Below are positions 48,801-63,100 of a DNA stretch of 64,000 nt, in pieces (position 1 is the stretch's first letter; every line of letters starts with the position of its first letter). The notes below the pieces were generated by a model. The model did not search any database. It saw only the letters and a program-made list of their open reading frames with translations, and was not told the origin of the DNA. The position numbers were made by a program, and so were the translations under genes. The stretch lies in assembly GCA_010645155.1 (NCBI GenBank), contig JAAGOF010000204.1:395274-459273 (forward strand), in the 5' to 3' direction. Source of the DNA: Tigriopus japonicus (Eukaryota > Arthropoda > Copepoda > Harpacticoida > Harpacticidae).

Positions 48801-51800
48801 CATGTTGCCTTCAGTTCCTGGAGTGCGTACAGTAGATGGAGGAATTTGGTCTGATTTAGAACGTCTGGGTCGATATTAGCCTCTGACTAAGATCTTATGT
48901 TCCTCAACCAGAGTCATTTATTTCTGCGCCAATAAAGATTCAAGGGCTTCGGTTCCATCTCTGGGGTGGGTGGTTCCTGGAACGGGCATTTTCATTAAGA
49001 AATTCAACATCTCAGAGAGGAACATCAATTCCCGTCAAGTTCAGGGCCGGTTTTTCTGTTCCAAATGAGGAATAAAGTTCTAGGCCCATGTTAATGCCGA
49101 GGCAAGATGAAAGAGGTCCATTTCGGGCGACTCTTTAATTGTCAACGGTGGTTGGAGACCTGGAAAAAAGAGACCGTGTTTCATCTTAATGAAGTGATTT
49201 CTGGTGTTAAAAAAAGGGACACACCATTCGTCTACTAGGTTAATGGATATCATCTGCCTTCCGAGCCTATTTTCGGGTGTTTTAGTGATGCTCTTAAGAG
49301 GAAGAGGAAAAAGGATTGGCTACCAGTGCATTGCAATGTGTGATGTTTTTGCTCATACAGTACACACTACTCCTAGGTAGTACACTATAGTTGGGTTGAT
49401 GGTCGGTTTTTGGCTTTTGGAGCTTGAAGGAAAAAGCCCCTGGCCTTGGTGAAATGAATGGTTTCAAGTTACTCACACCCTGCTAAACAATGTACGAAGA
49501 TATTTAATCTAGTTTCGCAAAGAGTGATATCTATCTGAAGGACGTTGGCTCACGAACTCCACATTTTAGGCCAAAATCCCTCATCCAATGGTCTGATGGA
49601 GCATTTCCCTATTAAAATTCAACAACCATCATCCCGGTACATAGCCATAGATACCTGATTCCATACCATACGAGTGTCTTTAAAAAGAGCACGTACTCGT
49701 ATATAACGGAAAGTAAGGCAGGAACTCATAAAGATCCACAGGCAAGAACGTGCTGTCTGCTTCGAGAAGGCCATGATCTACGAACCTTCCAGTAATAAAT
49801 ACAACTTGTACAACTACTACAATGTACTGAGTCCGGGGTGTTCCATCCGGCCATTACGCTCTTTTTCCTTGCCCATCTTCTGCGTGGTCAGCTCTGTTCC
49901 AATCCCCAAACTCAGCGGGCCAATTCATTCCAGAAGAAGTTTGAAAGACAGGAAGGCCCACCCATGTATATTAGAAGTATTAACTTGCTCGGACTCTATT
50001 TCCCCAGTACTTATGGCTTCGGGCCTTGGCCTTTGGTCCATGAAGGTGGGTCAAAGTTATGAAGTTCATAGTCGCATAGGGATAAGAGAGAGGTCTGGAA
50101 CTTTTAGCGGTCGTTCGTTTCCAGTCCAATGATGTGCATAAAATAAGGGTATAATTCCAAGCGGAGCACCCGGTCTCACTTGGCCATTCTTTTAGGGCTA
50201 AACGAGAGATATGGAGTCTGAGGAGAGCACTTGAACGATGATAAAGCATCTCGCATTATGTGTGCGTCGGGCACTGTGTATGCAATGTACGATGGTGCGA
50301 TATGTACACAAATGTAGGGATGCCTCAGATGAAAAGGGAAGCCTTTTCGAGCCTTTTCACCTGGTTGTTGGAAGGTTTATGCTGAGACCATGTTTGCCAG
50401 ACGAAGACATCACTCATCTTGACAAACTTGAGTGACCCACTGATTCGATTGTAAGCCTGGAATGGTTTCAAAGATTCACTTGGGCTGCATGATCCGAAGA
50501 GACCCCGTATTTTCTCGTGATTCATGAAAGGAGAACACAGCTGTAATTGGAAGGAAACAGTGGGAGCAAAGGGCTTCCAGATAAGGAAGTCCAAAATGGA
50601 ATTTATGGCTCATCCTCCACCCCCACTCTCTGTTACTCTCGAGGCCATACTCGAGGCTTTTTCGAAGTGGAACACAACGCTCAAGTTATCAACGTGGCCT
50701 TTGCACGCTAATCTACCTTTAGGAAACATTCTCCGGAATTACAAATCTTTTATCTTGGCATTGGGATGTTATGGCAAAGAAAAGGTCAAAACTTCTGGAA
50801 TTGCCTTTGGATTCAATATCTTGATTTCATTTTAGAACATGTTTTATCTGACCATTCAAAAAAAATAACACTATAAAGAGTTTAATAAAAATAAGGTATT
50901 CATAGATAAAAAATCATTCCTATTGAGACAGAAAGTTCGTTCTGTACAAGGCGAAAAATGCATTTTCATTTAAAATCCTGGAATTGAGGCCCTTCGTTTA
51001 CAAAAATTGATAGGATTCGATTGTTCCGACGAGATAAACCAATAGCGTACTTTGCACGTAAAAATGCACTCAAGAACGATCGATCATTCAGTATTACGAT
51101 TGTTAGTGCGTTTATGAATGAAGGAAGAGTCTTCAATGAGGAATGAGTCTCGAAGGTGAGATTTATTTGATTACGTTCAAGGGGCTGTATTGTTGTAAAT
51201 GTGGTGGTAGCCACACATAAAACATCTGTCCAAAAATAATCAGACATTTTTCTACTACCTCGAAAGAAAGGCTCTTAAACACTTCCTTGACCACCTTTTC
51301 GTGTCGCAATCAATTTGGAGGGCCTTTTCTTTAAATACATTTGGGAATGGAATCAATCATGAACGTTTCCTTTCGAGGTTCCTCACTTTACCAAGGATTG
51401 CCCAGTCTCATAATGAGGATGTGTATGGAAGTGCAGTTTTTCACAATATGTTACAGAATGACCTCTCACGATCTACTAGATATAATGAGGTCACAACATT
51501 GCTTATTCCTCGTGACAATTGGTTTTGTATACGTATAACCTTGAGCACTCTGAATTGTCATGATTGTAGAACATCTTTTCCTCCTCATTTTAAGAAGGGA
51601 ACGCGAACATGTACGAATTAATCCGAGGATCCAAGATCCAGGACAGGTATATCTCATCTCGTGTGGATCATCCATCATTCACATTTAGAGAACGACACAG
51701 TTTAGCCTCAAACCATGCTCATCAAGGACTCTTAATACTCGGACATGTCTCCCAGGTACTCACTATGCAACCATTTTCCCGCAATCAATAACAGAGAAGG

Positions 51801-54800
51801 TCACAGCCGAATGATGAGCACCAGACAAACTATCCTCCAGGCATCAATTTCGTGCTCTATCGAGATATTCTAGTCAAGATCGAGTACGGACAGCGAGATG
51901 AACTCACGTCTTCGAGTAATTGATAACGTGGGGTAAATTAATGGCAAAAGCCACAAGCATGGAGATCACAGTGGTGTGAGTTGCAGATGTACACATTCTG
52001 GGCATTGCTGTTGTGTGCCCAATGCAATTTACCGGAGGGGATTTGACTTCATTGTATTATCCACAACAATGTTATCGTTGCTACACCCATACCATTCATT
52101 GGACTCGTGGTATCTGAGAGCTCTCCGTAACTTGTGTCCCTTAATCCTGGAGAAGATCCCAAGAAAACTCTTTCATTGAACAGTTTTTTCTACGGATCAG
52201 GTCGAGCTCGTTGAGTTGAGACTCTCCCCACGAGATTGAGCAATGGTGCCATATGTTGTTTGGAAGAAGACCGAGAAAGAGAAAGAGAGAGATTCTTCAT
52301 GATCCAATCATGAATCTTCGCCCTCGGCTGATCGCTCCGTAATCTGAACAGAGACTGAGTGACCAAGGCAATCTTTCTTGTTGTTCCGCTTTGTCAGTTT
52401 TGATACGGACCAACCAACCAACACAGAGAGAAAGAGCCTCTTGTGAGGCTGAGAAAAATCATACTTCATGCGTTTCCCGGCGGTGACGTCAATTGTAGTA
52501 AACGACCTAAATGCATTATGCAAGTAAGTACTAATTAATTCTGTCGCGACGCAAGTTGACAAGGACTACATGAGTTCCATTGTCAAACTAGATGGGTTGG
52601 TTGGCTTTCCCTGGATTGTTTTTCTCGAGCAAACACCTTGAGCGATGTCAAAACTCTAGAGATTTTAAGCAGTCTGTTTCATAAATAAAAGATGGAGATG
52701 CCATTCCATCTGGATCTCGAGACAACGGAAGTGACTCCAAGGATTAACCAGAGAGAGCAACTTTTTTGACTATTGCCATCGCTTGGAAAATAAACCACAC
52801 AAAAGGAACGAATGTCACATTTTTGATCTCAGCCATAGTTTTGGAGATGTTGTTAGATATTTCATGAAAAGACACATTTGTTGGGTTGAACTTTGGTGTT
52901 CGGCATTTGACAACTTCCCATCATATCAAATTTCTAAGAGCCGCCAAATGTCATTTTCCTTCCAAAGATCACTTCTCCAACAGTCTACCAAATTATCACC
53001 CACACTCAATATTCAATACTTTTCAAAGCAGGCTAACATTAAAAAACGATCCATCGATTGATAATCAGATCCACAATCAATGACAAGTTTTTTCCGTTAC
53101 ATCATTGTATCCATCTGGAAAGCTCTCGACCGAGTCACGAGAATCTTAGGATTCGCAGAAATGATCATCTAAGTCAAATTTGCCAGAAAAAAAGGATAAG
53201 GAAAATTGGCCGAGTTTGAACAGGCATTTTTCTTGATAAAAAGATCAGTCTCCGGAGCCTTCGAATCCGTATCTTTCTAGTTTCCAGAGACTACTAGTTG
53301 AGTTGAAGACTCTACTTTTGCAAAACCAAATTACTTATCCACAACCAACAAGATCCTGTGCTTTTGCCTATCAGATTGGATTTTTTGTGCCGTGATGGTA
53401 GTCCTGATTGAATTCTTTTCAAGTCAAATAAATGTTCGCTGATGAAGGTTCTGAGTACCATCCTAACAACCATATTGATTCAAATTGGCAAAAAAGAAAC
53501 ATCAAAAAAGGCTTGTGGCAAATGAAGTATGGTGGCTTCCAGACTTGGCAACCATTCATTGGGGTAATCTACTGACCTTCACCTAACTGATTGGGATGAT
53601 CTTGTTTTCAGCTAAAAATTAGCCCCTTAATTTCATTTTTCACTTTGATGTTTGATATTCAACCTTTCTGAAGGAGTACTCATACTTTCAAAGAACATTT
53701 TCAAGGCTAAATCGACAAGGAAAGTATGTTCATTTTCTATTGAATCTGGACAAAGTGAAACAAAGTCCTAAGATTGAACAGATGGTTCAACTTTAACATT
53801 TATCAGTATCCTGTTCCATTAGTTCCAAGTTCCGGGAGAAGAGTTTTGATGAAGATTTGCAGAAAGTGTCCTTTCCTTCTCAAGCATAGCATTCGCAGAA
53901 TCATGAGACATAAATCATGTAATTAAGTGTTCACTAAGTAGAAGAGCTATTTGGTTTAGATGGATTTGTCACAAAAAAAGCAGGGCCAAAGTATGAAGGT
54001 TTCCATTTCAAAAAAGACTTCTTTCTTCAAACTTTCCGTATTTATTCGATTCCAGTGTGGCTCGGTCAAGTAGACTCAATTTCAAATGACACCGGTGCAA
54101 TATCTAATCCTCAATTTTTCAAAATGCAATTTCTTAGGAAAGTTCTAGTATCCGTTTTTGCTAGCAGCAAGTGAACACGATTTTGTGCAAGAGGGAGCTG
54201 ATTATGCTTTCGAACAGATTTGACAAGGTGTTCCGAATCAGTGGGTCGAATGGAATATATTTTCATTATGGGAGGGTAAGGAGCAATGCAAACTTCATTT
54301 CCAAAGCTCAGAGAAGAGCTCTTGCTGTCTTGCGGAGTGGGAAATGATTCATGAGAGTTTATTCTACATTTGCATATATTTACGTAGTAATCCCACACTG
54401 ATGGTCTTGTTCGACTTGGTGGAGAGGTAGCCGGCAAACCAACTCGATAACCCCCGGATAATGGCCTCGAAAAGCGAGGCTATTACCGACGAGAAACAAA
54501 CTGCCGTCTTGACTTCCACAATTCAGATATGTTCCACTACTGTGCCCTTGTTCCATCAGCCTCGGGCATTTGTTTCCACTGGGTAAAGAAATCTTCGAGT
54601 CACGAGCTACGCAACGGTGTACGTACGTCGTCGGTCCATACATGAGGAAGTAGGCCTGAATTTGGCCCTCACTCAACTTCAAGATTTCAAATCCGAACAA
54701 AAACCTTGTTACAACCGTCAGTTCCGCAATGTTCCTATGCACATAGAATAAAGATACAAGCCAGTATAGCAATGCGTATTCGACTCAGTTTGGTTGTTTT

Positions 54801-56690
54801 GAAACCAACCTAGCGCCAATGTTGCTTGTGTGTGTACGATGGTCTGTGTAGAAGGCTTGAGGAAAAGAGGTATTCGAATGTTTAGGACCCAAAATGAGTT
54901 CCCCATGTGGTCCAAGTGCATTGCTCAGTGTACCAGTAAGCTCTACCTGACTGGAGAAGGCATTAACGTGTGTTTTCTGGTCCGTTTCAGGCACTCTCTT
55001 TCTTCTTCATGGTCACTGAAGAACGAACCAACTAACAAGCTCTTTGAACGGGCACTGGCTCAAAACCAGGGGATGGTCCAACTCCGGAAACATCAAGTAA
55101 TTCCATTACTATTTCAACGTTCCACCATTTGGACCCTAACTGTTTCCAAAATCCATTGCCTCCTTGTGGCTTGTTTTGTGTCGATAAAACCTATTTCAGA
55201 TCAAGCATCAATGGGCCGCCGTTCTTTAAACTGAAAGCTTTTCTTTTCTTCTTGGTGCGTTTGTTTGCTTTGGAAAAAAGCTGCCTCACTATCGACAACC
55301 TCCTCCGTGTGCTTGTTCTCATAGAACAACCACCACCAACCAGTAAACCATACACACGTTCAGTATAACCTAGGCCAGCATATGGATGGCATCAATTCAG
55401 ACGATCACCAAAAAAGGAAGAGAGAAGACTTGGAACATTTTTTGTTTGACTTGACTTGCTTCCAATCGTGAAGTTATCTAGCTGCTGGCAGTGAACCCTG
55501 ATGTGAACTTTGTCATATGGGGGTGCTTGAATAGTGGGTGTGCGTGCTTTCCGAGAGATCAGACCGGAGGGAACAAGTGGAACGGGGAACAACCAGCCAC
55601 GTCAAAGTGGAATTGGAATAGGTCCTTGTGAAAGACGGAACAAATCCGGCCAGCATACATCATCCCCATCAATGCCGGAGGCGAGAAAACTATTATTCCA
55701 CTTGATGCCATACAAGGATGGTGTAGTGTTTTGTATTATGTAAGCCTGGGAAAAAATGGTGACAGCAAAAACGACCGAGGATTTCCTCGTTGCTCACTTG
55801 ACGGAATTGAATGTTTTTCCAACATTTCCTCAATCCTCACTCTCCCGTTATCCTACATTGCATTTCATCAAATAGCAATTGGTATCTATCGAAAGCTCCT
55901 CCAGGATAAATCCTTGCTGAAGAAACTGGGTCAAATGGAAAATCGCAATTAGATCGGGAAAACCAAGCACAATTCAACTATTACAGAAAGTTGGAACTTG
56001 TTGCCGGATTGTGAACAAAAATACGATTCACAAACAGGCTCGTTTTTCTCTTGGAGACAAAAGGACACAAAGAATTGAGCTCGCTTAAAGAATCATCAGT
56101 GAACACGAATAAGACCTACCACAAGTGGGAAAAGGTTGTTGCCAAATTTAGGACAAAGGACAAGAAGCGAGCGTAAGGAGGCTCTAGAGTGGCCATTAAA
56201 CGACCAGACTAAGAGGACCTTGAGGACTTCATTACCTTTGATACACTTCAAAAGGCTTCAAATAATAGGCTAGCAAGGACAGTGCCCAATCCATTGTGGA
56301 CGGACCAAACCGTGATCGCCATCGTTCCAGTTGGAGTAAACAGCCTTTATTTCCGACGCCTCTGGTGATGACGGTGGCCTTTATTCGTTCTTTCTCTCTG
56401 AGTAGGTCTCATCATTCCAGCAAATCCCGAAAAGAGACAAAAAGAAACTTTTTTCTCGAGCAGACCCAATCCGGAAATGAAAAGGAGGGCATTTTGGAGT
56501 GAAATAAATACCTCGAGAAGGACGACGCTGTCTTCTTGTTCCTAGCATCTACAGACTCAATCTCCTGTCTTGGTCGGCAAACACGAGAAGATAAAGAAAC
56601 CATTTGGTCTTGTCGGAGCCAACCAAAGCACTAGTCAGTCGAGCTCACCGTCCATCGTGTGCACATTCGACTTGGTAATACCACCAAGGA
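45900..56690. other. Long region without supported genes
   Basis: About 10.8 kb in which I recognise no gene, RNA or delimited transposon. Open frames up to 130 codons occur on both strands but lack splice context or domains. It may be a large intron or intergenic DNA upstream of the exon at 57020. Confidence 0.4.
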
Positions 56691-56692
56691 CG

Positions 56693-56712
56693 TCGTCGTC
56701 GTCGTAGTCGAC
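56693..56712. repeat. GTC triplet repeat in a probable 5' untranslated region
   Basis: Tandem GTC units followed by CAC/CAA/ACG-rich triplets up to about 56790, just upstream of a first coding exon. Such triplet-rich leaders are common in arthropod 5' untranslated regions. Confidence 0.5.
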
Positions 56713-57019
56713 GACTATCACCACCGCCAACAACATCAGCAACCATCACAGACTACAACTACTGCAACAAGGACGACGACTTAGAAGATTTTCACTACCA
56801 AAGTTGGACGCTAAAACTCCTGGTACTTTTCTACCTACGTAAGTACAGGATAGAGAGGACGTAGGAACCCGTTGTAAGGCCAAAGACCACGGCTTCCTTC
56901 CAACGTCAACCCATCTCGCCAAGATCGAAAATCAAACTTTGCCCTAACAGGAACCTTATTTTCCCGGGCATTGGGCGCCAAAAGTTTTCTTCTGCTAAAC
57001 TTTCGAGTGAACACAAAAG

Positions 57020-57107
57020 ATGATGATAATCAAGGCTACAGGGGTCCTTACGGTGCCAATGTACGTGTTTGCCATTCTGCTGGGAGCGGGATTTCCCACC
57101 TGTTTGG
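57020..57107 (+). CDS. First coding exon of a secreted or membrane protein (partial)
   Basis: ATG at 57020 opens a 29-codon segment with a clear signal peptide (VPMYVFAILLGAGFPTCL hydrophobic core) and ends at a consensus donor, TTGG|GTAAGT, in phase 1. The leader upstream (about 56690-57019) is triplet-rich and AUG-poor close to the start. No downstream exon was recognised in the remaining 6.9 kb, so the rest of the gene probably lies beyond the window or after a long intron. The product is unknown. Confidence 0.5.
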
Positions 57108-60100
57108 GTAAGTCAGACATTCACATCGTTCTAATTCTACTCAAATTGAAATAGTGTAGGGTTTACTCTAAATTTTCCTGCGGTCATTGTTTGCCGGATA
57201 AAATCAACTTTGCAGTCAATCTTTGACATGTTTATAAAGGCCTAAGCGTCCTATTGAAACATCTCGCAAAAAAGAAGATGAAAATTATGTTAGTGGAAAG
57301 GTCAAAAGCTTCATAATCATTTGTTGGAATCGTTTAAGGATAATTCATTTCACTTTCAACGACTGGCTTCAAGGCATATCAAGTCCTTTTGCACCTATAT
57401 GTTACAACTACCTTGATTCATTTACTAAGTTTCAATTAGAGCTCACCCCAAAAGCTAGTATACAGAAACAATCAAGAGGCACATATCTAGTCATGACGTA
57501 GTCATGGAATAAATGACTTTCATCTCGAAACAAGTTTGGACTTTGAGACTTTGGAGAGAAAAGCGGCTTTTCGTATACTCGAGGGAAGGAGATTTGGAAA
57601 GGCCACCAAGACCAATGTGAATAGTGGCATTTTAAACAGCCAGCTAATTGCTTTTGCGGTTCGCCAAAGATGAAACGGGGAATTCTTAGCCAGTAAAATA
57701 GCCAAGAGAGTTTCATACTAGGCCCATCATTTGTAGGGAATTGCATGACAACATAATATTAGCAAAGGGAATTAAAGCTGATTTCTAGTCAGGGCAAAAG
57801 GCTGTAAGAAACATTCTTCTTCCAAATTTCCCACACTATTTCAATGGCGCCAAAATCATTAGCCTTGAAAGTGACTCCAAGAATGACTCAAAGCTTCGCA
57901 AAGGCTTCTAAAAGGCTTTAAACCACCCTCAATATCACCGATAATGTTCGTGAAGGCCCTCACCTTGACAAAACGGCTCAAACAATGCGGCTTCGGAATG
58001 GTACGAAGATGACACTGTTCCATAATTGCGTTTGGAACCAGCCCAAGTTGCACTCTAGAGACAGTCCCAAAGCTCTTCTTCCTCTCTTGTGTCTCTATGA
58101 CGCTCCAAGGAGCAACGGGAGAAAGAAAAACCTGGCCATTTTCCCATCGAGCAACTCAAAGCAAAGACCTTTGGAGCCAAATAGCAAGATAGATAGAGAG
58201 AAGGAGAGATAGAAGAAAAGGGGCTTTGGAACCAGACACATGATAGCATTGTAGCTTCTGTTTCACTGGTTTTGAATTTCTGGCTCCTCTGAGAGGTAGA
58301 GACGAGTGAAAAGCGAGGCCTCGATTTCAGCTCTGGAGGCCCGAAATTCAGCAACGGGGGTAGGCATGTTAACAAAGCGTCCAAAGTTAAAATGCGATCT
58401 AATTTCATGAAAGTGCCTGTTCAAGCAATTTGGGGGAGTGTTTTTTGCGAGGTAAAGTAGACAAATCTGTTTCGAACCAGGACAGCACTCATTATTAAGA
58501 TATCTGGCCAGTGGCCATTTAGCCCATTAGATTCTCGACCAGAGCACTACTTATTACCCTTCCAATGCACCTGAAGCGAAATGTTTGGCTGGCCTTCAAC
58601 GTTCTCCTTATCTTGTAGAACACTTTTTTTTCTTGGCGAACTGTGGAAAAGTCTGGAACTCGACGATCGTTGAAGCCCATCCGTTGCCTCGTTTTGCCCG
58701 GAAGACCATCTCTCATGGAGAAGTCGAACTTAGCAAGTTTTTTTCCCTCTCTTTCTACCCCAAATTTAAAGGTTTCAAGGCCGTGCTTCACAACTTACTT
58801 CGCTCGACAGGCTGACTTGTTTGTTGAACAGTCTTCGTTAGGTGAAATCTTGGTCCTGGTCCACTTTAGACCATGTGTTGTACTCTAGGTGGTGTGGGGG
58901 TGTTTGGCCTTCCTTCCAAGGTCCTTGAACTAAAAGCAAAGTAGGCACAATAGCAACAACGGTTCATTAAGTTGTCTTCACGTTCTTTTGGCCACGTTTT
59001 TGACTCTAATACTGGATCTCACGACGTGAATTGCCACCTCTGATGAGTCGATGGGGGATCGTTGGTAACTACATTAGTGAATTGAACACTGTTTTTTTTT
59101 TGAATTTTGGTTCAACAGAAAGACCATCAAAGGCCAGTTTTTGAACAGGTCCGTTTGCTAATGTAGTTCATAAGCGACCTATTATGTTGTAATGGTGCCA
59201 GAGGATCAAGGCTATGATTATTTAGAAATTTTGAGGCAAGGCATTAAATCGCTTTTTAAGTGTATCTCCGGTTGGGCGGACGTGTGATTAGAACCCACCA
59301 AAGTGTCTGGATGAATGGATGATGAAAAGTTCGTTGTACTTGGGAAAACTTTAACTAAAGTGCGTGACCGAAATTGAGATGAGCGATCGTTCAAAGTCTT
59401 AACCTCTTATCAGACAACCTTGGAATATTCTCAACATCCTGAAGAGGTTGCTTCGTATTTGGTGTTTGTATTTTGTGTAGGCAAACTCATCTTTGGCAGA
59501 CCACTTTGACCCCCTCCTCGAATACCTCAAAGGAGGTGAATGGGACGAAATACATCACAATGAACTTGATCCTTTCCCTCGTGAGTGAAAGAAACCTCTT
59601 CAATAAAGGGTGGGAAAAACGCTCATCTCGAGGGCCTCAAGCTTTTATGTACTGGAATTGTGAAGAGTCTCAATGGCTTCGATTATAATCTGAGGCAAAT
59701 GCTAAACTCAGGATGAGGTAGACCTCTCTGTCCTTGAGATCGAAGGCCCTGTTACAATCCCTTTCAAGGCCAGCCACTCCAGTCCTTTAAGCTGAAGACT
59801 GGCTGTTGAAATTGAGTGTCATATTTTTGCATCAAACCATCACTGAAAGACTACAGATGAGAAAATTTAATCGAGGAAAACTCCTCCGGGGCTTTAGAAG
59901 AGAATAAGAAGTTCCATTCTTTGACCTTTTCGCCTAAACCTCACGTAAAAGTGCCAGAAGCAGTGTCTGGTAGATTGGAAACGGGTTTCAAAACAAAGGT
60001 TATTGAAAAAACAGGCACAGGATTCAAGGATCAAGGTCATATTTGACCTTGAGAAACACTCCAGACCTAACCAAATTAGATTGCAAGTTTGAGACTGGCC

Positions 60101-63100
60101 TTGAAAACCAACGTTTGGTCCGCTGAAACTGCAATCATTACCGAGAGGCGCGAGTTAAGACACCTAACAACAGAATGCACGAAAACTTTGAAACGTGTGA
60201 CATTTAAAAAACGCTTAACACTGGCTTGCATTACACTCGACACTAATTGAATTGCAATTCAACCGAATTTTATCCCCTTACATATTTGGCTCGAAAATTG
60301 CGACCAATAGTGTAAGATTAACTTACCATCAGGTACTAACAAGTTAAGTTCGGTCCAAACGGGCAAATGGCGCATTAACGTTGTCCATTCCGCTCTTGGC
60401 ACTCTACATTTTTGATCGCTTCGGAATGAGCTTGAGTGCAAAGTTTGAATGAAAGTTTTCCGAGCAGTCTTTGTGGTCCTATTTTGAAATTCAAGCATGC
60501 TTTTGGGCCACGAAAGAAACCTCCTGAAAAAACTACCGAGATATGCATCTAAGTTCAAGTTTGTGGGAGGAGCTATCCATACAGAGGTGCACACCTTTGA
60601 TCACAGTTCGAAACAGGTAGTTCCGCAGAAAAAAAGATTCAACAGAACTCGGCTTTACCCCATGCAGTTTACCCCTAAAACTGTTGAAATTTTTTGAATA
60701 TTTAAGATATGTCAAAAAAAAAACAAGGGAGAGCTTTTGTTCTGCTTAGAAAATGGTTTCTCATGCTTATGAACAATACTTATATTTACGAATGAAGTGG
60801 GAGTAATTCTGCTGAAAACAACGCGAACTCGCATTAAGACCGCCTCTTCTTATCCTTTTTTATGTTTAATGGAAAGCGAACAAACTCTTCTAGAATTAGG
60901 AGAGAGAAGCACTTTGTCAAATCAGGGGTTTCCATGGTGTCTCTGCTAAGTCTCTAGGCGTTTCTTAAACCATTTGTATTCATATATCAAGTTTCTAAAG
61001 ACCTTTTGAACGCCCGGTTCGTCAGAGCGCAATACTAGTCATTTAAGTCAATTTGTATGTTTAGAAACATTTGTTACGCTGTGAAGCGCAGCAATTCAAT
61101 TGGGGCTCAACCTCGTATGACGTAAATTTCTAATGAAAAACATAATAGATAAGACGTCAATCATTCACTAAAACCATGAATGAACTACTGAGAAAGTTTG
61201 AAGCTTTATTCTCCCCTTCAATACATCCTTGAACTTTCATCAGAGAAAGGCAAGACTGAAACATGTTGCCTTCATTCAGTTCAACTTGAATGATTCTTAT
61301 GTCAATCAATTTTACGTGGATATGAGCATGCATGATTCCTCTAACCTTTGGCATGCTTCATTGAGCTTTCAAGTACTGCACTAGTTCCTGAAATGAGCTC
61401 ATCAATAATGCAATGGCGCATTATTCTGATGCGGATGAACAATATTTAGAGCTTGTCCTTACAGATTCTCAATTTCTCGCAAGAATAGTAAGTGTAATGT
61501 CAGGCAAAGTACCTAAGATAGTAATGCCCTTAAATTATCACGGTTCACTTATCGCGAAAATGTTTGGGTGCGACTTCAAATTAAGTGCCTTCGAAATGCA
61601 ATCAGACACCTTGAAAATTGCCTAAGGCCAAGCCAAATCCCCTTAAAGTCCAAGGGCAAACCAAATCGGACAGGCTTGGCAATGCACCAAATTCATTGCC
61701 TTGCATGTATGACTGAGCTATTGATGAACCCTTTTCAGTGGTTGTGGGTTCCTGAAAGTTTTCTGATTATCAAGGTGCTTTGTTTCAAGATACTGAACGT
61801 ATTTCAACCTTAATTAGTGTTGGGTCCAGGACCTTTGTCCAGACAAAAAACAACAACTTCCTTTAATGTGTGTCTTGCATTAAATTACTAATAATTCCTT
61901 CCTGCATCACGCAAAGTTGCACATTGAAAACAGTGACATCTCATTATGCCTTCAGGATTCAGCTGGTTTCAAAGAAGAATCGAGCTCCAAAAATCAAAAT
62001 AAATCATAAATTTGCATTATACTCGATTCTAATTGAAGTTTTGATTCGAATTAAAATTTTACTTTTGTACCAAATACCAGTAGAATATTCGAGTTTAGGT
62101 TGCCAAATTGAAAAGCACTTTAAGCAGAAAGAAATGTTGACCCTCCTTGAAAATGTAACATGGAAAAATATTTTGTTTTAGAGATCTCCTGCTTTTAGTG
62201 TCTTTACCAAGAAAATGATTTGGTCCCATCTACGAGAAAACAATTGTACTATCCGTGAACGCCACGATTCAACAATTTGTCTTGAAACGAATGTTCTTGA
62301 GGTAGTTTCTCTGTGGTTTTCAGCATTTCTAGGAACAATAGTTGCTCGGCCTGATTATCGTTCCTTGATAACGATTTCGAGAACACACTTGGTTGCTCGG
62401 ACATGATGAGTGAGCCGCGAAAATGACACAATTTGCATTTCCAGTTAACAAAAGTTAGACACGTGGTGCATTATCATTATTATTATTATTCATTCATGAC
62501 TGGGAAGACAATCATAGCCTAGATCTTCTGGTACTATTGTAAGGGGCGCATTGGCTAGAAGGAGGGCACAATAATGAGCTTTTGTGCAGTTTTTGTCAGT
62601 TCATACTGTCATATCAAGCTAAAGTTTGGACCGAGCAACTCGCTTGCCACTCACAGAACAGCGACAAAAAGGCCATTTGGGAACAATTCTTGACGACCTT
62701 CAAAGGTGCAATAAATTTTTGGCGGACTTTACTTTTGCATTGAGTACCCTTGAAAAAGTTCAGTCTGAATTTTATGCTTTGTTTCATGCCTTCAATAAAC
62801 GTATCAAATTTTGAGTGGTGCAAAAAACTCTAAAGCTTACCATGACAAAGATTATGTGAACGTCTAAATGGTCAAAAACCGGAAATAGGAAGTTCCTGAA
62901 TATGGAGGAAGTATATATTCCAAGGACTGTTGATATAAAAAATACAACTAGGTGTCCACTACGTTCACAGAAAGGATGCTTAGGAGTGTGCATTGATAGC
63001 ATGATGATGCATACAAGAATACCGCCTTCTCATCCATTTTTGTCTCCTTTCATCGTATTTCCTGTTCCAAAACGATGAGAACCTGGCCAGATTCTCAGCC

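Noticed and set aside
54380..54772. 130-codon minus-strand open frame, and an overlapping minus frame with a hydrophobic stretch
   Set aside because: Neither shows a recognisable domain or a coherent pair of splice sites, and two competing open frames suggest chance.
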